Source: Cynocephalus volans (taxonomy: Eukaryota; Chordata; Mammalia; Dermoptera; Cynocephalidae). Taken from it: DNA of 64,000 nucleotides. Under the pieces are notes generated by a model. That model was not told where the DNA came from and made no database searches. It was given only the letters and a program-made list of their open reading frames with translations. This document shows, piece after piece, positions 35,080-45,249 of this stretch. The stretch's first letter is position 1, and every line of letters begins with the position of its first letter. Location of the stretch: assembly GCF_027409185.1 (NCBI RefSeq), contig NC_084472.1, positions 92,458,427 through 92,522,426 on the forward strand, in the 5' to 3' direction. A program made the translations under genes and the position numbers.

Positions 35080-35101
35080 AATAAACTGAATTCTTAATAA
35101 A
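35080..35101 (+). terminator. Polyadenylation signals of the ADAM-like locus
   Basis: AATAAA occurs at 35080-35085 and 35096-35101, just after the tail repeats. Such signals end an mRNA 3' UTR; no A-rich genomic tail follows, which argues against a processed retrocopy made from this signal. Confidence 0.5.
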
Positions 35102-37224
35102 ATGTATCCTGTATAGATTTTTAGTGCATTTGGCAGTAGAAATGTTATTACGTGTGTCAGAGACCACTGACAAAAATTCAGAGATCTAGCATGTTTCAGG
35201 GTCAAAAACATGAACCATTAAGTAAAGGTAATTCCCAGCATATTCCTACCTTTCATTATTTTAAGCAGGGTTAGTGGTTTATTTTCGGCTGGGGTGTGTG
35301 TGTTTTAATTTGTTGTCCCTCAATTCCAGCCTCCTTCCCCATTTTGCTCTGCTCTGTCACATGGAGAACGGGGACCTCCATATGGCATTTCTTCTTTGCC
35401 AGTCCTCGCTGTGCATTTCTGCCAATAGAGGAGCTAGAGGGAGACTGGAGACCTAGAGAATGGTCTGAGTGCTGCTGATGTCACTGTGGCCTCAGTACCA
35501 GCTTGCACCTCGGCAGCAGCAGTAGCTTTCATTCTGCACATTACTACTCTATGTAGTTAGTAACTCCCGGAACCAACAGTACTGTCAGCCCAGAGATGCC
35601 AGCACAGCCACCAAGCAACTCACCCTCGCAGTTCTGAGTCCCAAGCCTTTGAGCCTCCACCTAATTCCAGAGGCTCCGGCATCACATTGGCTGTACCCGG
35701 TCCTCAGAGGTGGTCCTAGGACCATGGCACCTATTCCAAAGCTCTAGGTTTTGGAAGCTCACCTATTCTAGCTCAAATAACCCCAACCTCTCCCCTTTGA
35801 TCTCCAGAACTAGTAGTGATAGTTACATCTTATCATTAGCACTCGTGGTTATCTCGATGGTGTGCTTTCTCATTTTGTGAATGAACTATCTGAGTGATAT
35901 GGTGCTCACCGTGATACAGTGGAGAACAGAGGAAGGAGTCAGACATCAGAAGGTTTTGAATTTTTCTCACCATTTCCCTCCACCATCTAGGGGAAATGAT
36001 TTAAACTTAGGGAGAATTTTTTTTAAATATGAAAAGAGAGAACAATAACTCTTGTCACTTACTCTGTAACTTTGGTTATTAAATAGGATGAGGAAGAAAC
36101 ATAATTCTATGTATACTGTAATAAATCTAGAAAACTTTCTTTCTTCTAGTGAAAAAAATCTTTAAAATCCCATTTAGACTGTAAAACCCACATTTGGGGG
36201 GCTTCAGAGAGGTGTGGAAGCATGAAGGACTGGAAGAACTAAAATCTCAGGCGTGGAAACAATTCTGAAGTGAGTTGACTATTCCAGCCAGTTTCTCCTC
36301 TGGAGCTGACACTGGGTGTGAATTGTGGATTAGGCTTGTACCAGTCGGAGGACCTCTGCTGAGAGATGGAGAAACCAGCAATCCCCTTAGTCACTACACA
36401 GGACTAGATTCATAAATTAGACATTTGGGGATTTTCAATTTATAGTCATTCTTCCCCAAGTCACATTTTCTGAATTGAGGGCTTTGTGGGATGCTGATGA
36501 GCTAGACTAAAATTTCTTGAAAGGCATGATTTCCTAATCATGTTATATTTTGGACACAAGACATAGTAAAAAGTAGCTTCTCTCAAGCACACGTACTGTC
36601 TCCCCATTAAAATGCTTATCTGATTTCGAACTTGTATGTAGCAAGAAGCTGGAGAGCTGGGCTGTGAGCCTTTGGATGATAATTTAATCCACATAATCTT
36701 TCAGAGCTGAGGAAATAGTCACACAGACTCCCAGTTGAAACTCTAGCCGACTAGACCTGCGCAACATAAGTGAAGGAGAATTGGTCTAAAATTTGCTGAA
36801 AACTCACTCGCCTCTAACCTAACTCAATCCATGATGGATTTAGGTAATTGGCTTCTCGCCCTATCTTTTTAGCAGAGAAAATAGGGAAATATCTCCAGTG
36901 GAGGTATCTGGAGCTTCTCTTGTTTTATACACAATTACCTGCATACAATAAAATATTTTCATTCATGCCTACAGTAAAAGAGTTATGACCTACTACTCGA
37001 GAATTTTTTTAAAAGTAGGAAAGAAGCAGAAGGAAGAAAGATTAGTAATGTCAAGATGATCCAGACAGTGGAGTAAGAGTACATTAAAAAAATGACTGAT
37101 TAATACTTTTTAAAATAGGAGAACAGTGTATAAAAACAGGAAAAAAATGTAGAATATCTTCAGTTGATGGGAAGTGATCAAATTGATAATTTAGAACTAA
37201 AAAATACACTTTTTCGCACATTTT
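35102..37224. other. Non-coding downstream flank; unassigned GC-richer block
   Basis: Most is plain sequence. A block at about 35400-35870 is richer in GC ('ccagcttgcacctcggcagcagcag', 'tgtcagcccagagatgccagcacagcc') and reads like an old LTR or other repeat, but I cannot name it. Two overlapping 60-codon frames at 35274-35478 have no domain signal. Confidence 0.45.
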
Positions 37225-38825
37225 TCATCTTGTTCATCATTGGTGTATAGAAACAGTACTGATTTTTGTGTTTTGATTTTGTGTTCTGCAACTCTACTGA
37301 ATTCATTATTAGTTCTAAGAGTTTTTTGGTGGAGCTTTTAAGGTTTTCTTTCTATAAGATCATTTTGTCTGTAAACAGGGACAATTTGTCTGCAAATAGA
37401 GACATTTATTCTGCAAACAGACAATTAGGAAAGAAATAGAGGGCACCAAATTGGAAAGTTTCCTCTTCCCAGTTCTTAGAGGAATTGCTTTCAGCTTTTT
37501 GAAGCTCAGTATAATATTAGCTGTGGGTTTCTCACATACGGCTCTTATTGTGCCGATTCATTCCTTCTAGATTTAATTTGTTGAGAGTTTTTATCGTGAA
37601 GCATTGTTGAATTTTATCAAATGCTTTTTCTGCTTCAATTGAGATGATCATATGGTTTTTGTCCTTCAGTCTGTTCATGTGATGTGTTACATTTATTGGT
37701 TTATGTATGTTGAACACACCTTACATTGTGGGATAAATCCCACTTGAACATAGTGAATGTTCTTTTTAATATGCTGCTAGATTCAGTTTGGTAAGATTTG
37801 TTGAGAACTTTTTAATGTTCATCAGGAATATTGGCCTATAGCTTTCTATTCTTGTTTTGTCCTTGTCTGGTTTTGGTATCAGGATAATGCTGGCCTAACA
37901 GAATGAGTTTGGAAGAATTCCTACCTCTTCAATTTTTTAGAAGAGTTTGAGAGGAATTTGTGTTATTTATTTATTTATTTATTTTACTGGTAGAATTCAG
38001 CAGTGAAGCTGTTCGGTCCTGGGCTTTTCGGTATCTGAAAAATTTTTATTATTGATTCAATCTTGTCATTCCTAGTTGGTTTGTTCAAGTTTCTTTTTTT
38101 CTTCTTAGTTCAATCTTGGTGAAAGTGTCAAGAAATTTACTTATTTTCTCAAGGTCTTCCAATTTTGTTGGCATATGGATTTTTATAATAATCTGTAATG
38201 ATCCTTTGTATTTCTATGGTATCAGTTTTAATGTCTCCTTTTTTGTTTCGGATTTTATTTATTTTAGTCTTTTCTCTTTTTTTATTGGTTAGTCTAGCTA
38301 ATAGTTTGTCAATTTTGCTTATCTTTTCAAAAATCCAACATTTTCTTTTGTTGATCTTTTCTGTTTTTTTATAGCCTTAATTTTGTTTATTTCTGCTCTG
38401 ATCTTTATTATTTCTTTTCTTCAACTAATTTCAGGTGTGTTATTTTTTATTTTCTAGTTCCTCGAGATGCATCATTATGTTCTTTATTTGAAATCTTTCC
38501 ACTTTTTTGATGAAAGCATTTATTGCTATAAACTTCATTCTTAGCACTGCTTTAGCTGTATCCCTTAGGTTTTGGGATGTTGTGTTTCTATTTTTATTTG
38601 TTTCATAAATTTTTAGCGTTTTCTTCTTAATTTTTTTTTTACCCATTTGTCATTCCAGAGGGTGTTGTTTAATCTCCATGTAGTTGTACAATTTCTAAAG
38701 TTCCTCTTGCTATTGATATTTAGTTTTATTTCATTATGGTTAGAGAAGATATTTGATAAGATTTCAATTTTTAAAAATTTGTTGAGACTTGTTTTGTTGC
38801 CTATCATAGGGTCAACCCTGGAGAT
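37225..38825 (-). pseudogene. Old antisense L1, ORF2 part (host of later insertions)
   Basis: Antisense ORF2 text: 'ctactgaattcattattagttctaagag' (after the reverse-transcriptase core), 'caaatgctttttctgcttcaattgagatgatcat' (core helix complement), 'ggtcctgggcttttcgg' (PGPDG loop complement), then connection and endonuclease end 'ttcattatggttagagaagat'. It stops at 'gggtcaaccctggaga' and resumes at about 42041 with 'aatgttctgtgtgctgatgg', the very next L1 words. Confidence 0.85.
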
Positions 38826-41525
38826 TTTTTTTTTTTTAATTGAAGTATAATTAATTATTATGTAATTTGGGGGGTACAACATCAACTATCATCACCTGTG
38901 TACATGTGTTGATCAAATCAATATTATTAGCATGTTCATTATTACAAATCATAATTATTCTTTATGCTCCTTACACAATCTCTCCCTCTCCACTCTTTTA
39001 ACCCCCACCCCCTATTCTAGTAACAATAGATTTGTTCTGTCTTTCTGAACGATCAACATATTATTATGGTCTTTTTTTTTCTTTTCTTTCCTTACTTTTC
39101 TTTCTTTTTTCCTTTCTTTCTGTCTTAGCACCCACTTACAAGTGAGGACATGTGGTATCTCTCTTGTGTCTGGTTTATTTCACTTAACATACTTTTCTCC
39201 AGGCTCAGCCATATTGCTGCAAATAGCAGAATTTCATTCTTTTTTATGGATAAGTAGAATTCCATTGTGTATATAGAACACATTTTCCTTGTCCAGTCAT
39301 CCGCTGATGGACATTTAGGTTGGTTCCATCATCTGGCTATTGTAAATAGAGCTGTGATGAACATAGGAGTGCAGGTATCCCTTTGACATGATGATTTCCA
39401 TTCCTTTGGGTATACACCTGAAAGTGGGATTGCTGGATCCCATGGTAATTCTATCTGTAGTTGTCTGAGAAACCTCCATACTACTTTCCACAATGGCTGT
39501 ACTACTTTACAGTCTCACCAACAGTGTAGAAGAGCTTTCCCTTCCCCACATCCTTGCCAGCATTTGTTATTCTCAGTCTTTTTAATAATGGCCAGTCTAA
39601 CTGGGGTGACGTGATAGCTCAATGTGGTTTTGATTTGCATTTCCCTGATGGTTAGTACCTGTTAGACATTTGTGTGTCTTTCTTCAAAAAATGTCTACTA
39701 AGCTCCTTGGCCCATTTTTTTAAATTGGGCTATTTGGTTTTTTTCTGTTGCTTGAGTTCCTTGTATGTTCTGGATATTAATTCCTTGTTGGATTTATAGT
39801 TTGCAAATATTTTTCCCAATCTGTTTCATTCTGTTGATTGTTTCCTTTGCTTTGCAGAAGTTTGTTAGTGTGATATGATCCTATTTATTTATTTATTTTC
39901 TTTTTTTGCTTGTGCTTTTAGGTTCTTATTCATAAAGTCTTTGCCCAGTCCTACTTACTGAAGTGTTTCCCCTTTATTTTCCCTTAGTAGTTTTATAGTT
40001 TCAGGTCTTATACTTAAGTCTTTAATGCATTTTGAGTTGATTTTGGTATGTGGTGAGAGGTACAGGTCTTGTTTCATTCTTCTGCATATGGATGTCCAAT
40101 TTTCCCAACACCGTTTATTGAAGAGGCAAGCTTTTCTCCAATGTATATTCTTGTTGCCTTTGTCAGAGATCAATTGGCTGTAAGTATGTAGGTTGATTTC
40201 TGGGTTCTGTCTTCCACTCCATTGGTCCGAGTGTCTGTCTTTATGCAAATAAAATACTAATATAATAGCTTTGTAGTATAATTCAAAGTTGGGTAATGTT
40301 ATGCCTCTGGCTTTATTTTATTTTATTTTATTGCTCATGATTGTTTTGGCTATTTATGGTCTTTTGTTGTTACATATGAATGTTAGGATTGTTTTTTCTA
40401 TTTCTGTGAAGAATGTCATTGGTATTTTGATGGGGATTGTGTTAAATCTGTAGATTGTTTTGGGTAGTATGAACATTTTCACAATGTTAATTCTTCCAAA
40501 CCAAGAGCATGGAATTGGAATGTCCTTTTACCTTTTTATGTTCTCTTTAATTTCTTTTAGTAGTGTTTTATAGTTCTCATTATAGAGATCTTTTACCTCC
40601 TTGGTTAAATTGATTTCTCGGTATTTTATTTTTGGTGACTATTGTAAATGGGCTTACTTTCTTGATTTCTTTTTCTGCTATATCATTACTGGAACATAAA
40701 ATGCTACTGATTTGCAGATGTTTATTTTATATACTGTAACATTACTGAAATTATTAATCAGCTCTAAGAGTTTTTTTTGGTAGAGGCTTTAGGATTTTCT
40801 ATATACAAGATCATAACATCTACAAACAGGGAGAGTTTAACTTCATTTTTTCCAATCTGGATGGTCTTTATTTCTTTCTCTTGCCTGATTGCTCTAGCTA
40901 ATACTTACAGTACAATGTGGAATAAGACAAGGATGTCCACTCTTATTGAAAGCTCTTAAAGGAAAAGCTTTCAGTTTTTCCTCATTCAGATGATGTTGGT
41001 GGTGGGGCTGTCATTTACGGCTTTTATCATTTTGAGGTACTTTCATTCTATACCTCATTTGCTGAGAGTCTTTATCATGAAGGATGCTAAATTTTATCAT
41101 ATGCTTTTTCTGCATCTATTGAGATAATCATATGGCTTTTGACCTTGATTTTGTTGATGTGTGTATCACATTTATTGATTTGTCTATGTTGAAACCATCC
41201 TTGCATCCCTGGGATGAATCCCACTTGATCATGGTGTACAATTTTTTTGATGTGTTGCTGTATTCTGATTGCTAATATTTTGTTGAGGGCTTTTGCATCT
41301 GTGTTCATCAGAGATATTGGTCTGTAGTTTTCTATTTTTGTTGTATCTTTGTCTGGTTTTGGTATCAGGGTGATGCTGGCTTCATAGAATAAGTTTGGAA
41401 GAGTGGCCTCTGTTTTAATTGTTTGGAATACTTTGAAGAGAATTGGTATTAACTCTTCTTTAAAGGTTTAATAGAATTCAGCAGCAAGCCGTCCGGTCCT
41501 GGGTTTATCTTTGCTGGGAGACTGC
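38826..41525 (-). mobile_element. Antisense L1 inserted in the older L1
   Basis: It starts with a T-run (complement of the poly(A) tail) at 38826. A 3' UTR complement follows ('gtaatttggggggtacaacatc', 'tccactcttttaacccccacccc'), then antisense ORF2 from the C-terminus ('gcagaatttcattcttttttatgg', near 39225) to the reverse-transcriptase start ('tccggtcctggg', near 41495). The frame 39955-40248 on the minus strand keeps NLHTYSQLISDKGNKNIHW-type text. It is 5' truncated near 41525. No clean target-site duplication was found. Confidence 0.8.
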
Positions 41526-41703
41526 TGATTACTGGGCCCCTACTTGTGGGAGGCTACCAATTATGTTTCAGTAAAATAAATGAACAAATAAATAAATTAG
41601 GATAATGGGAAGGAAGAAGGAGAAAAATAAACAGAATTAATTCTTGAATTGGTGCTATAAGCTTATGATTTTGCCCTCTTAGGCCTTGTGGGTGTGTAAA
41701 GTA

Positions 41704-41760
<57 letters not shown>

Positions 41761-42040
41761 TTTGCACATTCTTGTGCACCACTTTTCCTGAAGGCTTGTG
41801 GCTGCAGCTCCTTCATTCTGAGGGCAATGCCCATTCCTCAGATATTGGCTTCCTTTCATTCCCTGGTTTTTCAGGGGTGGATCCTTTTGGACTGAATCTT
41901 ATTTGGAGATCATTAAGCCTCCTGGATCTGAAAGTCCATACCTCTCCCTATATTTAAAAAGGTTTCTGAGATTATTTCATTAAATATGTTTTCAATGCCT
42001 TTTCCTTTTTCCTCCCCTTCTGCAACACCCATGATTCAGA
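41526..42040. other. Unassigned insert plus antisense L1 ORF1 scrap
   Basis: Between the truncated L1 and the resumption of the older L1 lie about 350 bp that I cannot assign ('gggcccctacttgtgggaggctaccaattatg', 'ttgccctcttaggccttgtgggtgtg', a microsatellite, 'ggcttgtggctgcagctccttc'). From about 41900 comes an antisense L1 ORF1/leader piece ('aagcctcctggatctgaaagtcc', 'tgcaacacccatgattcagatg'). It could be a rearranged 5' part of the inserted L1 or a separate event. Confidence 0.5.
41702..41759. repeat. (CT)n-(GT)n microsatellite
   Basis: About 10 CT units run directly into about 19 GT units. Confidence 0.97.
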
Positions 42041-42307
42041 TGTGGAAAATGTTCTGTGTGCTGATGGAAAGAATGTGTATTCTGTAGCTGTTGATTGAAA
42101 TGTCCTGTAAGAGTCTGTAGGGTCCATTTGGCCTATAGTGCAGTTTAAATCTTACATTTCTTTGCCAATTTTCTGTGTAGGTAATCTGTCTGATGCTGAG
42201 TGGATTGTTGAAGTTCTTAACTATTATTGTATTGGAGCCTATCTCTCTTTTCATATTTAATAATATTTGCTTTATATTTCTGGGTATTCCAATGTCGGGT
42301 GCAAATG
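42041..42307 (-). pseudogene. Old antisense L1, endonuclease part
   Basis: This continues the 37225-38825 element: 'aagaatgtgtattctgtagctgttg', 'gatgctgagtggattgttgaag', 'gggtattccaatgtcgggtgc' are complements of the ORF2 endonuclease. The minus-strand frame 42036-42254 holds a degraded endonuclease piece with SIRQITYTENWQRNV. Confidence 0.8.
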
Positions 42308-42389
42308 TGAGGGTACTTTGAAGAGTTCATGGAAAAATAAAAGTAAAAGAGAATACTGTTTTTCCACGACCTTTTTGAGGTACTTTTGT
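42308..42389. mobile_element. 80-bp mariner-like MITE
   Basis: A near-palindromic element: 'gagggtactttgaagagttcatggaaaa' at the left pairs with 'ttttccacgacctttttgaggtact' at the right. The termini match a mariner family MITE common in mammals. A second, SINE-split copy lies at 53993-54210. Confidence 0.7.
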
Positions 42390-42811
42390 ATTATGGGTAA
42401 ATATGTCCCCCAAAGTTCCATGTATTAGAAACTTAATACCCACTGTGACAGTGTTAAAAAGGTGGGAAATCCTATTATAGTAATTAAAAGGTGAGGCTTT
42501 TAAAATATGATTAGTCTTTGAGGATTGTTCCCTTGTGAATGGATTGACCCATTCATGGAGTAGTGAGTGTGGTTCTGATAACTTTAAAAGGTGAGCAAGT
42601 GAGAAGTTAGCTCACTCTCACTCAAGCCATCCAGCATGTGACACCTTGCATTGCTGTGAAGAGTCACCACCTGCCAACAAGGTCTCCACCAGATGTGTTC
42701 TGTGAACTTTGGACTCCCAAGCCTCCAAAACTGTAAGCAACAACTTTTGTTTTCTTACTGATTACCGAGTTTCAGATACTCTGTTTTAAGCAACATAATC
42801 AGACTAACATA
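42390..42811 (+). mobile_element. MaLR LTR (MST-like), sense
   Basis: 'ggtaaatatgtcccccaaagttccatgtattagaaacttaatacc' is a worn MST/MLT1A start. 'attgacccattcatggagtagtgag' and 'ggactcccaagcctccaaaactgtaagc' are the expected middle and end. It closes 'gcaacataatcagactaacata'. Antisense L1 text resumes directly after ('tatatttacaattgttgtatcc'). Confidence 0.8.
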
Positions 42812-44340
42812 CCTTGTATATTTACAATTGTTGTATCCTCTTACTGAATTGATCCCTTTAACATTACATAATAACCTTCTTTTTCTCTTTTTATAGTTTT
42901 TAACTTAGAAGTCTGTTCTATCTGATGTAATTATAATTACTCCTACTTGCTTTCAGTCTCCATTTGTACGGAATATTATTTTTTCCATTTTCTTCACTTT
43001 CAGTCTATGTATGTCTTTGCAGATGAAGTGAGTTCCTTGAAGGCAGTGTGTAGTTGAGTCTTTTTTCTTTTTTTCTCCATTCAGCCAGGGTACATTTTTT
43101 TAATTGGAGAATTTAGTTCATTTACATTCAAGGTTGTTATTAATAGGTGAGGAGTGCTCCCATCACCTTAGTCATTGTTTTCTGTGTTGTATATCCTTTG
43201 TTCATTTCTTCCTCTCTTATTTTCTGTCATTGCAGTTTGATAAATATTTTTTTAGTTATAAGGTTTGATTCCTTTCTCTTTTGCATTTGTGTACCTGATT
43301 TACCAGTGAGTTTTATCTTTTTGCCTTTTTTTTTTTTTTTGATGGTAGTTTTCATCTTTTCAATTCCAGATGTAGGATTCCCTGGAGGATTTCTTGTAAG
43401 GCTGGACTAGTGGTGATGAATTTCCCAGTTTTTACTTTTCTGTGAAAAACATTATTTCTCCTTTATTCCTGAAGGGTAACTCTGCTGAGTACAGTATTCT
43501 TGGCTAGCAATTTTATTTTTCAGCAGTTTGAATATGTCATTTTATTCTATCCTGGCCTGTAAAGTTTCCACTCAGAAATCTGCTGTTAGTCTAATGGGGA
43601 TTTCCTTACATGTGACCTGAAGCTCTTCTCTTGTTATTTTAAAAATTTTCTCTTTGTCTTTGCCTTTTGATGTCTTGACCATAATGTGCCTTGGAAAGGA
43701 CCATTTTTGAGGTGTTATCTATTTGGGGACCTTTGAGCTTCCTGGATCTGTATATTCACACTTCTCCTAAAACTTGTGTTTTCAGCTATTATTTTATTAA
43801 ACAGGTTTTTTATGTGTTTTTTTCTTCTCTTTTCTTTTCTTCTCTTCTCTTTTAGAATGCCAATAATTTAAATATATGTTTGCTTAATGGTGCTCAAAAA
43901 TTCTTGTAAGCTATCTTCATTTTTTAAAATTCTTCTTTTTTTTTCCTCTGACTGGGTATTTTCAATGACCTATCCTCAAGTTCCCAAATTCTTTCTTCTG
44001 CTTGTTCTAGCCTGCTGTTAAAGCTCTCTACTGTCATTCATTTAAGTCTTAAGCTACAATAATTATTTTTGGCTGTTTTGTATAATATCTATTTTTTTCT
44101 TGTTAAATTTTTCTTTTATATTAAAATTGTTTTTTTTTAATTTTGTTGAATTGTCTATATGTATTCTCTTATATCTCACTGAGTTTTCTAAAGATTGTGA
44201 TTTTGAATTTTTTTCTGGCAGTTTTTAGATTTCTTTCTTTGGGGTGGGGAGTTCTGTCATTGGTGTGTTATTGTGTTCCTTCGATGTTGTCATATTTCCT
44301 TGTTTTTTTCATGTTTCCTGTGTTCCTGTGATAACATCTG
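42812..44340 (-). pseudogene. Old antisense L1, ORF2 start and ORF1
   Basis: Endonuclease start complements run to about 43170. Then follows antisense ORF1: 'gggaatttccttacatgtgacctg'-type text near 43600, 'ggacctttgagcttcctggatctg' near 43725, and the coiled-coil complement near 43940-44340. No coding frame remains beyond about 87 codons. Confidence 0.8.
43741..44124 (-). repeat. Left arm of a ~400-bp inverted repeat
   Basis: Its reverse complement is found at 44576-45016. Matching landmarks include 'cttgtaagctatcttcatttttt' (left) against 'aaaaaatgaagaaaacttacaag' (right), and 'ctgctgttaaagctctctactgtcatt' against 'aatgacagtagagagctttaacagcag'. The spacer of about 450 bp contains further L1 text. 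Confidence 0.85.
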
Positions 44341-44906
44341 TGCATCTGATAGAACAATCATCTCTTACAAATTTTACAGCTATCACAAATATCTAAATAA
44401 CTGAGGCATCCACAGTTATGAGTGACATTAATTGCAACTAAAGAAAATGCCTGAAGACTATACCACCGCATCTACATGGAACCAGAATCACCACACCTTT
44501 CCTGACCAGCACACTAAGACCTAAATGCAAGTGAGAACTCTATCTATGAAAGCCACTGTAAAATTTTTAAAATAATTAATAATATAAAATAAAAATTTAG
44601 CAAGAAAAAAATAGATATTATACAAAACGGCCAAAAATAATTACTGCAGCTTAAGACTTAAATGAAGGTAATTTAAAATGACAGTAGAGAGCTTTAACAG
44701 CAGGCTAGAACAAACAGAAAGAATTTGTGAACTTTAGGATAGGTCATTTGAAAATACCCAGTCAGAGAAAAAAAAGAAAAAAGAAGAATTTTAAAAAATG
44801 AAGAAAACTTACAAGAATTTTTGCACACCATTAAGCAAACATAAATTTAAATTACTGGCATTCTGAAAGACAAGACAAGACAAGATAAGACAAGACAAGA
44901 CAAGAC

Positions 44907-44937
<31 letters not shown>

Positions 44938-45016
44938 CACATAGAAAATCTGTTTAATAAAATAATAGCTGAAAACATTTCAAGTTTTAGGAGACGTATA
45001 AATATACAGATCCAGG
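44341..45016 (+). pseudogene. Sense L1 leader/ORF1 fragment, mirror of the antisense L1
   Basis: The orientation flips here. Leader-like text (to about 44575) is followed by sense ORF1 coiled-coil and linker (44576-45016), a near mirror copy of 43741-44124, ending at 'cagatccagg' where ORF1 would continue. This shares so many details with the antisense arm that it looks like a duplicated inverted copy rather than an unrelated insertion. Confidence 0.75.
44866..44936. repeat. (ACAAG)n / (AAAAG)n repeat
   Basis: About nine ACAAG-type units followed by AAAAG units. The matching place in the opposite arm (43826-43855) has a shorter CTTTT/CTTCT run, so the repeat expanded after the inversion. Confidence 0.9.
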
Positions 45017-45018
45017 TC

Positions 45019-45126
45019 GTCATATTGTACACCAAGAAGAATCACCTTGGTGAACTTTTCCCACTGTGGGAAAAACAAGACTAGGTAGACCCCAAAAGAA
45101 GCCCTTGCTATTGAAGACTTTAACAA
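45019..45126. repeat. Left arm of a ~105-bp hairpin
   Basis: 'gtcatattgtacaccaag' through 'gaagactttaacaa' is complementary to 45145-45249 with few mismatches and small indels. The spacer is only 18 bases (45127-45144). Both arms derive from L1 5' leader sequence. Confidence 0.92.
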
Positions 45127-45144
45127 CCTATTTATTAAGCCTAT

Positions 45145-45249
45145 TTGTTAAAGTCTTCAATAGCAAGGGCTTTTGAGGTCTTCCTAGTCTTGTTTTTCCC
45201 ACAGTGAGAAGACTTCACCAAGGTGATTCCTCTTGGTGTACAATATGAC
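45145..45249. repeat. Right arm of the ~105-bp hairpin
   Basis: 'ttgttaaagtcttcaatagc' through 'cttggtgtacaatatgac' is the reverse complement of 45019-45126. It continues without a break into the antisense L1 leader. Confidence 0.92.

Larger units (their letters stand above)
32432..35101 (+). pseudogene. ADAM29: ADAM29-like testis metalloprotease-disintegrin, decayed
   Basis: This is an intronless ADAM of the ADAM20/21/29/30 group. These are sperm-cell membrane proteins thought to act in adhesion or gamete maturation. From ATG 32432 a signal-like leader with a Leu-rich core (LLLLWLVVFLFLFGW) is followed by the prodomain. A frameshift near 32650 moves it to frame 32631-32900, which holds FTCTDQGALVKDQPF and SGGFQG. 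The metalloprotease part is full of stops. The zinc site at 33420-33434 reads HHVGH, so the catalytic Glu is absent, as is natural in ADAM29. Disintegrin (33.96-34.23 kb), cysteine-rich, EGF-like and transmembrane (34802-34870) parts follow. The last needs another frameshift near 34670. The gene symbol is a best match by eye; a paralogue is possible. Confidence 0.8.

Noticed and set aside
38826..42040. Target-site duplication 'ctggaga' / 'gtggaaa' for the nested L1
   Set aside because: Too short and mismatched to be convincing, so boundaries were set only from the L1 text.
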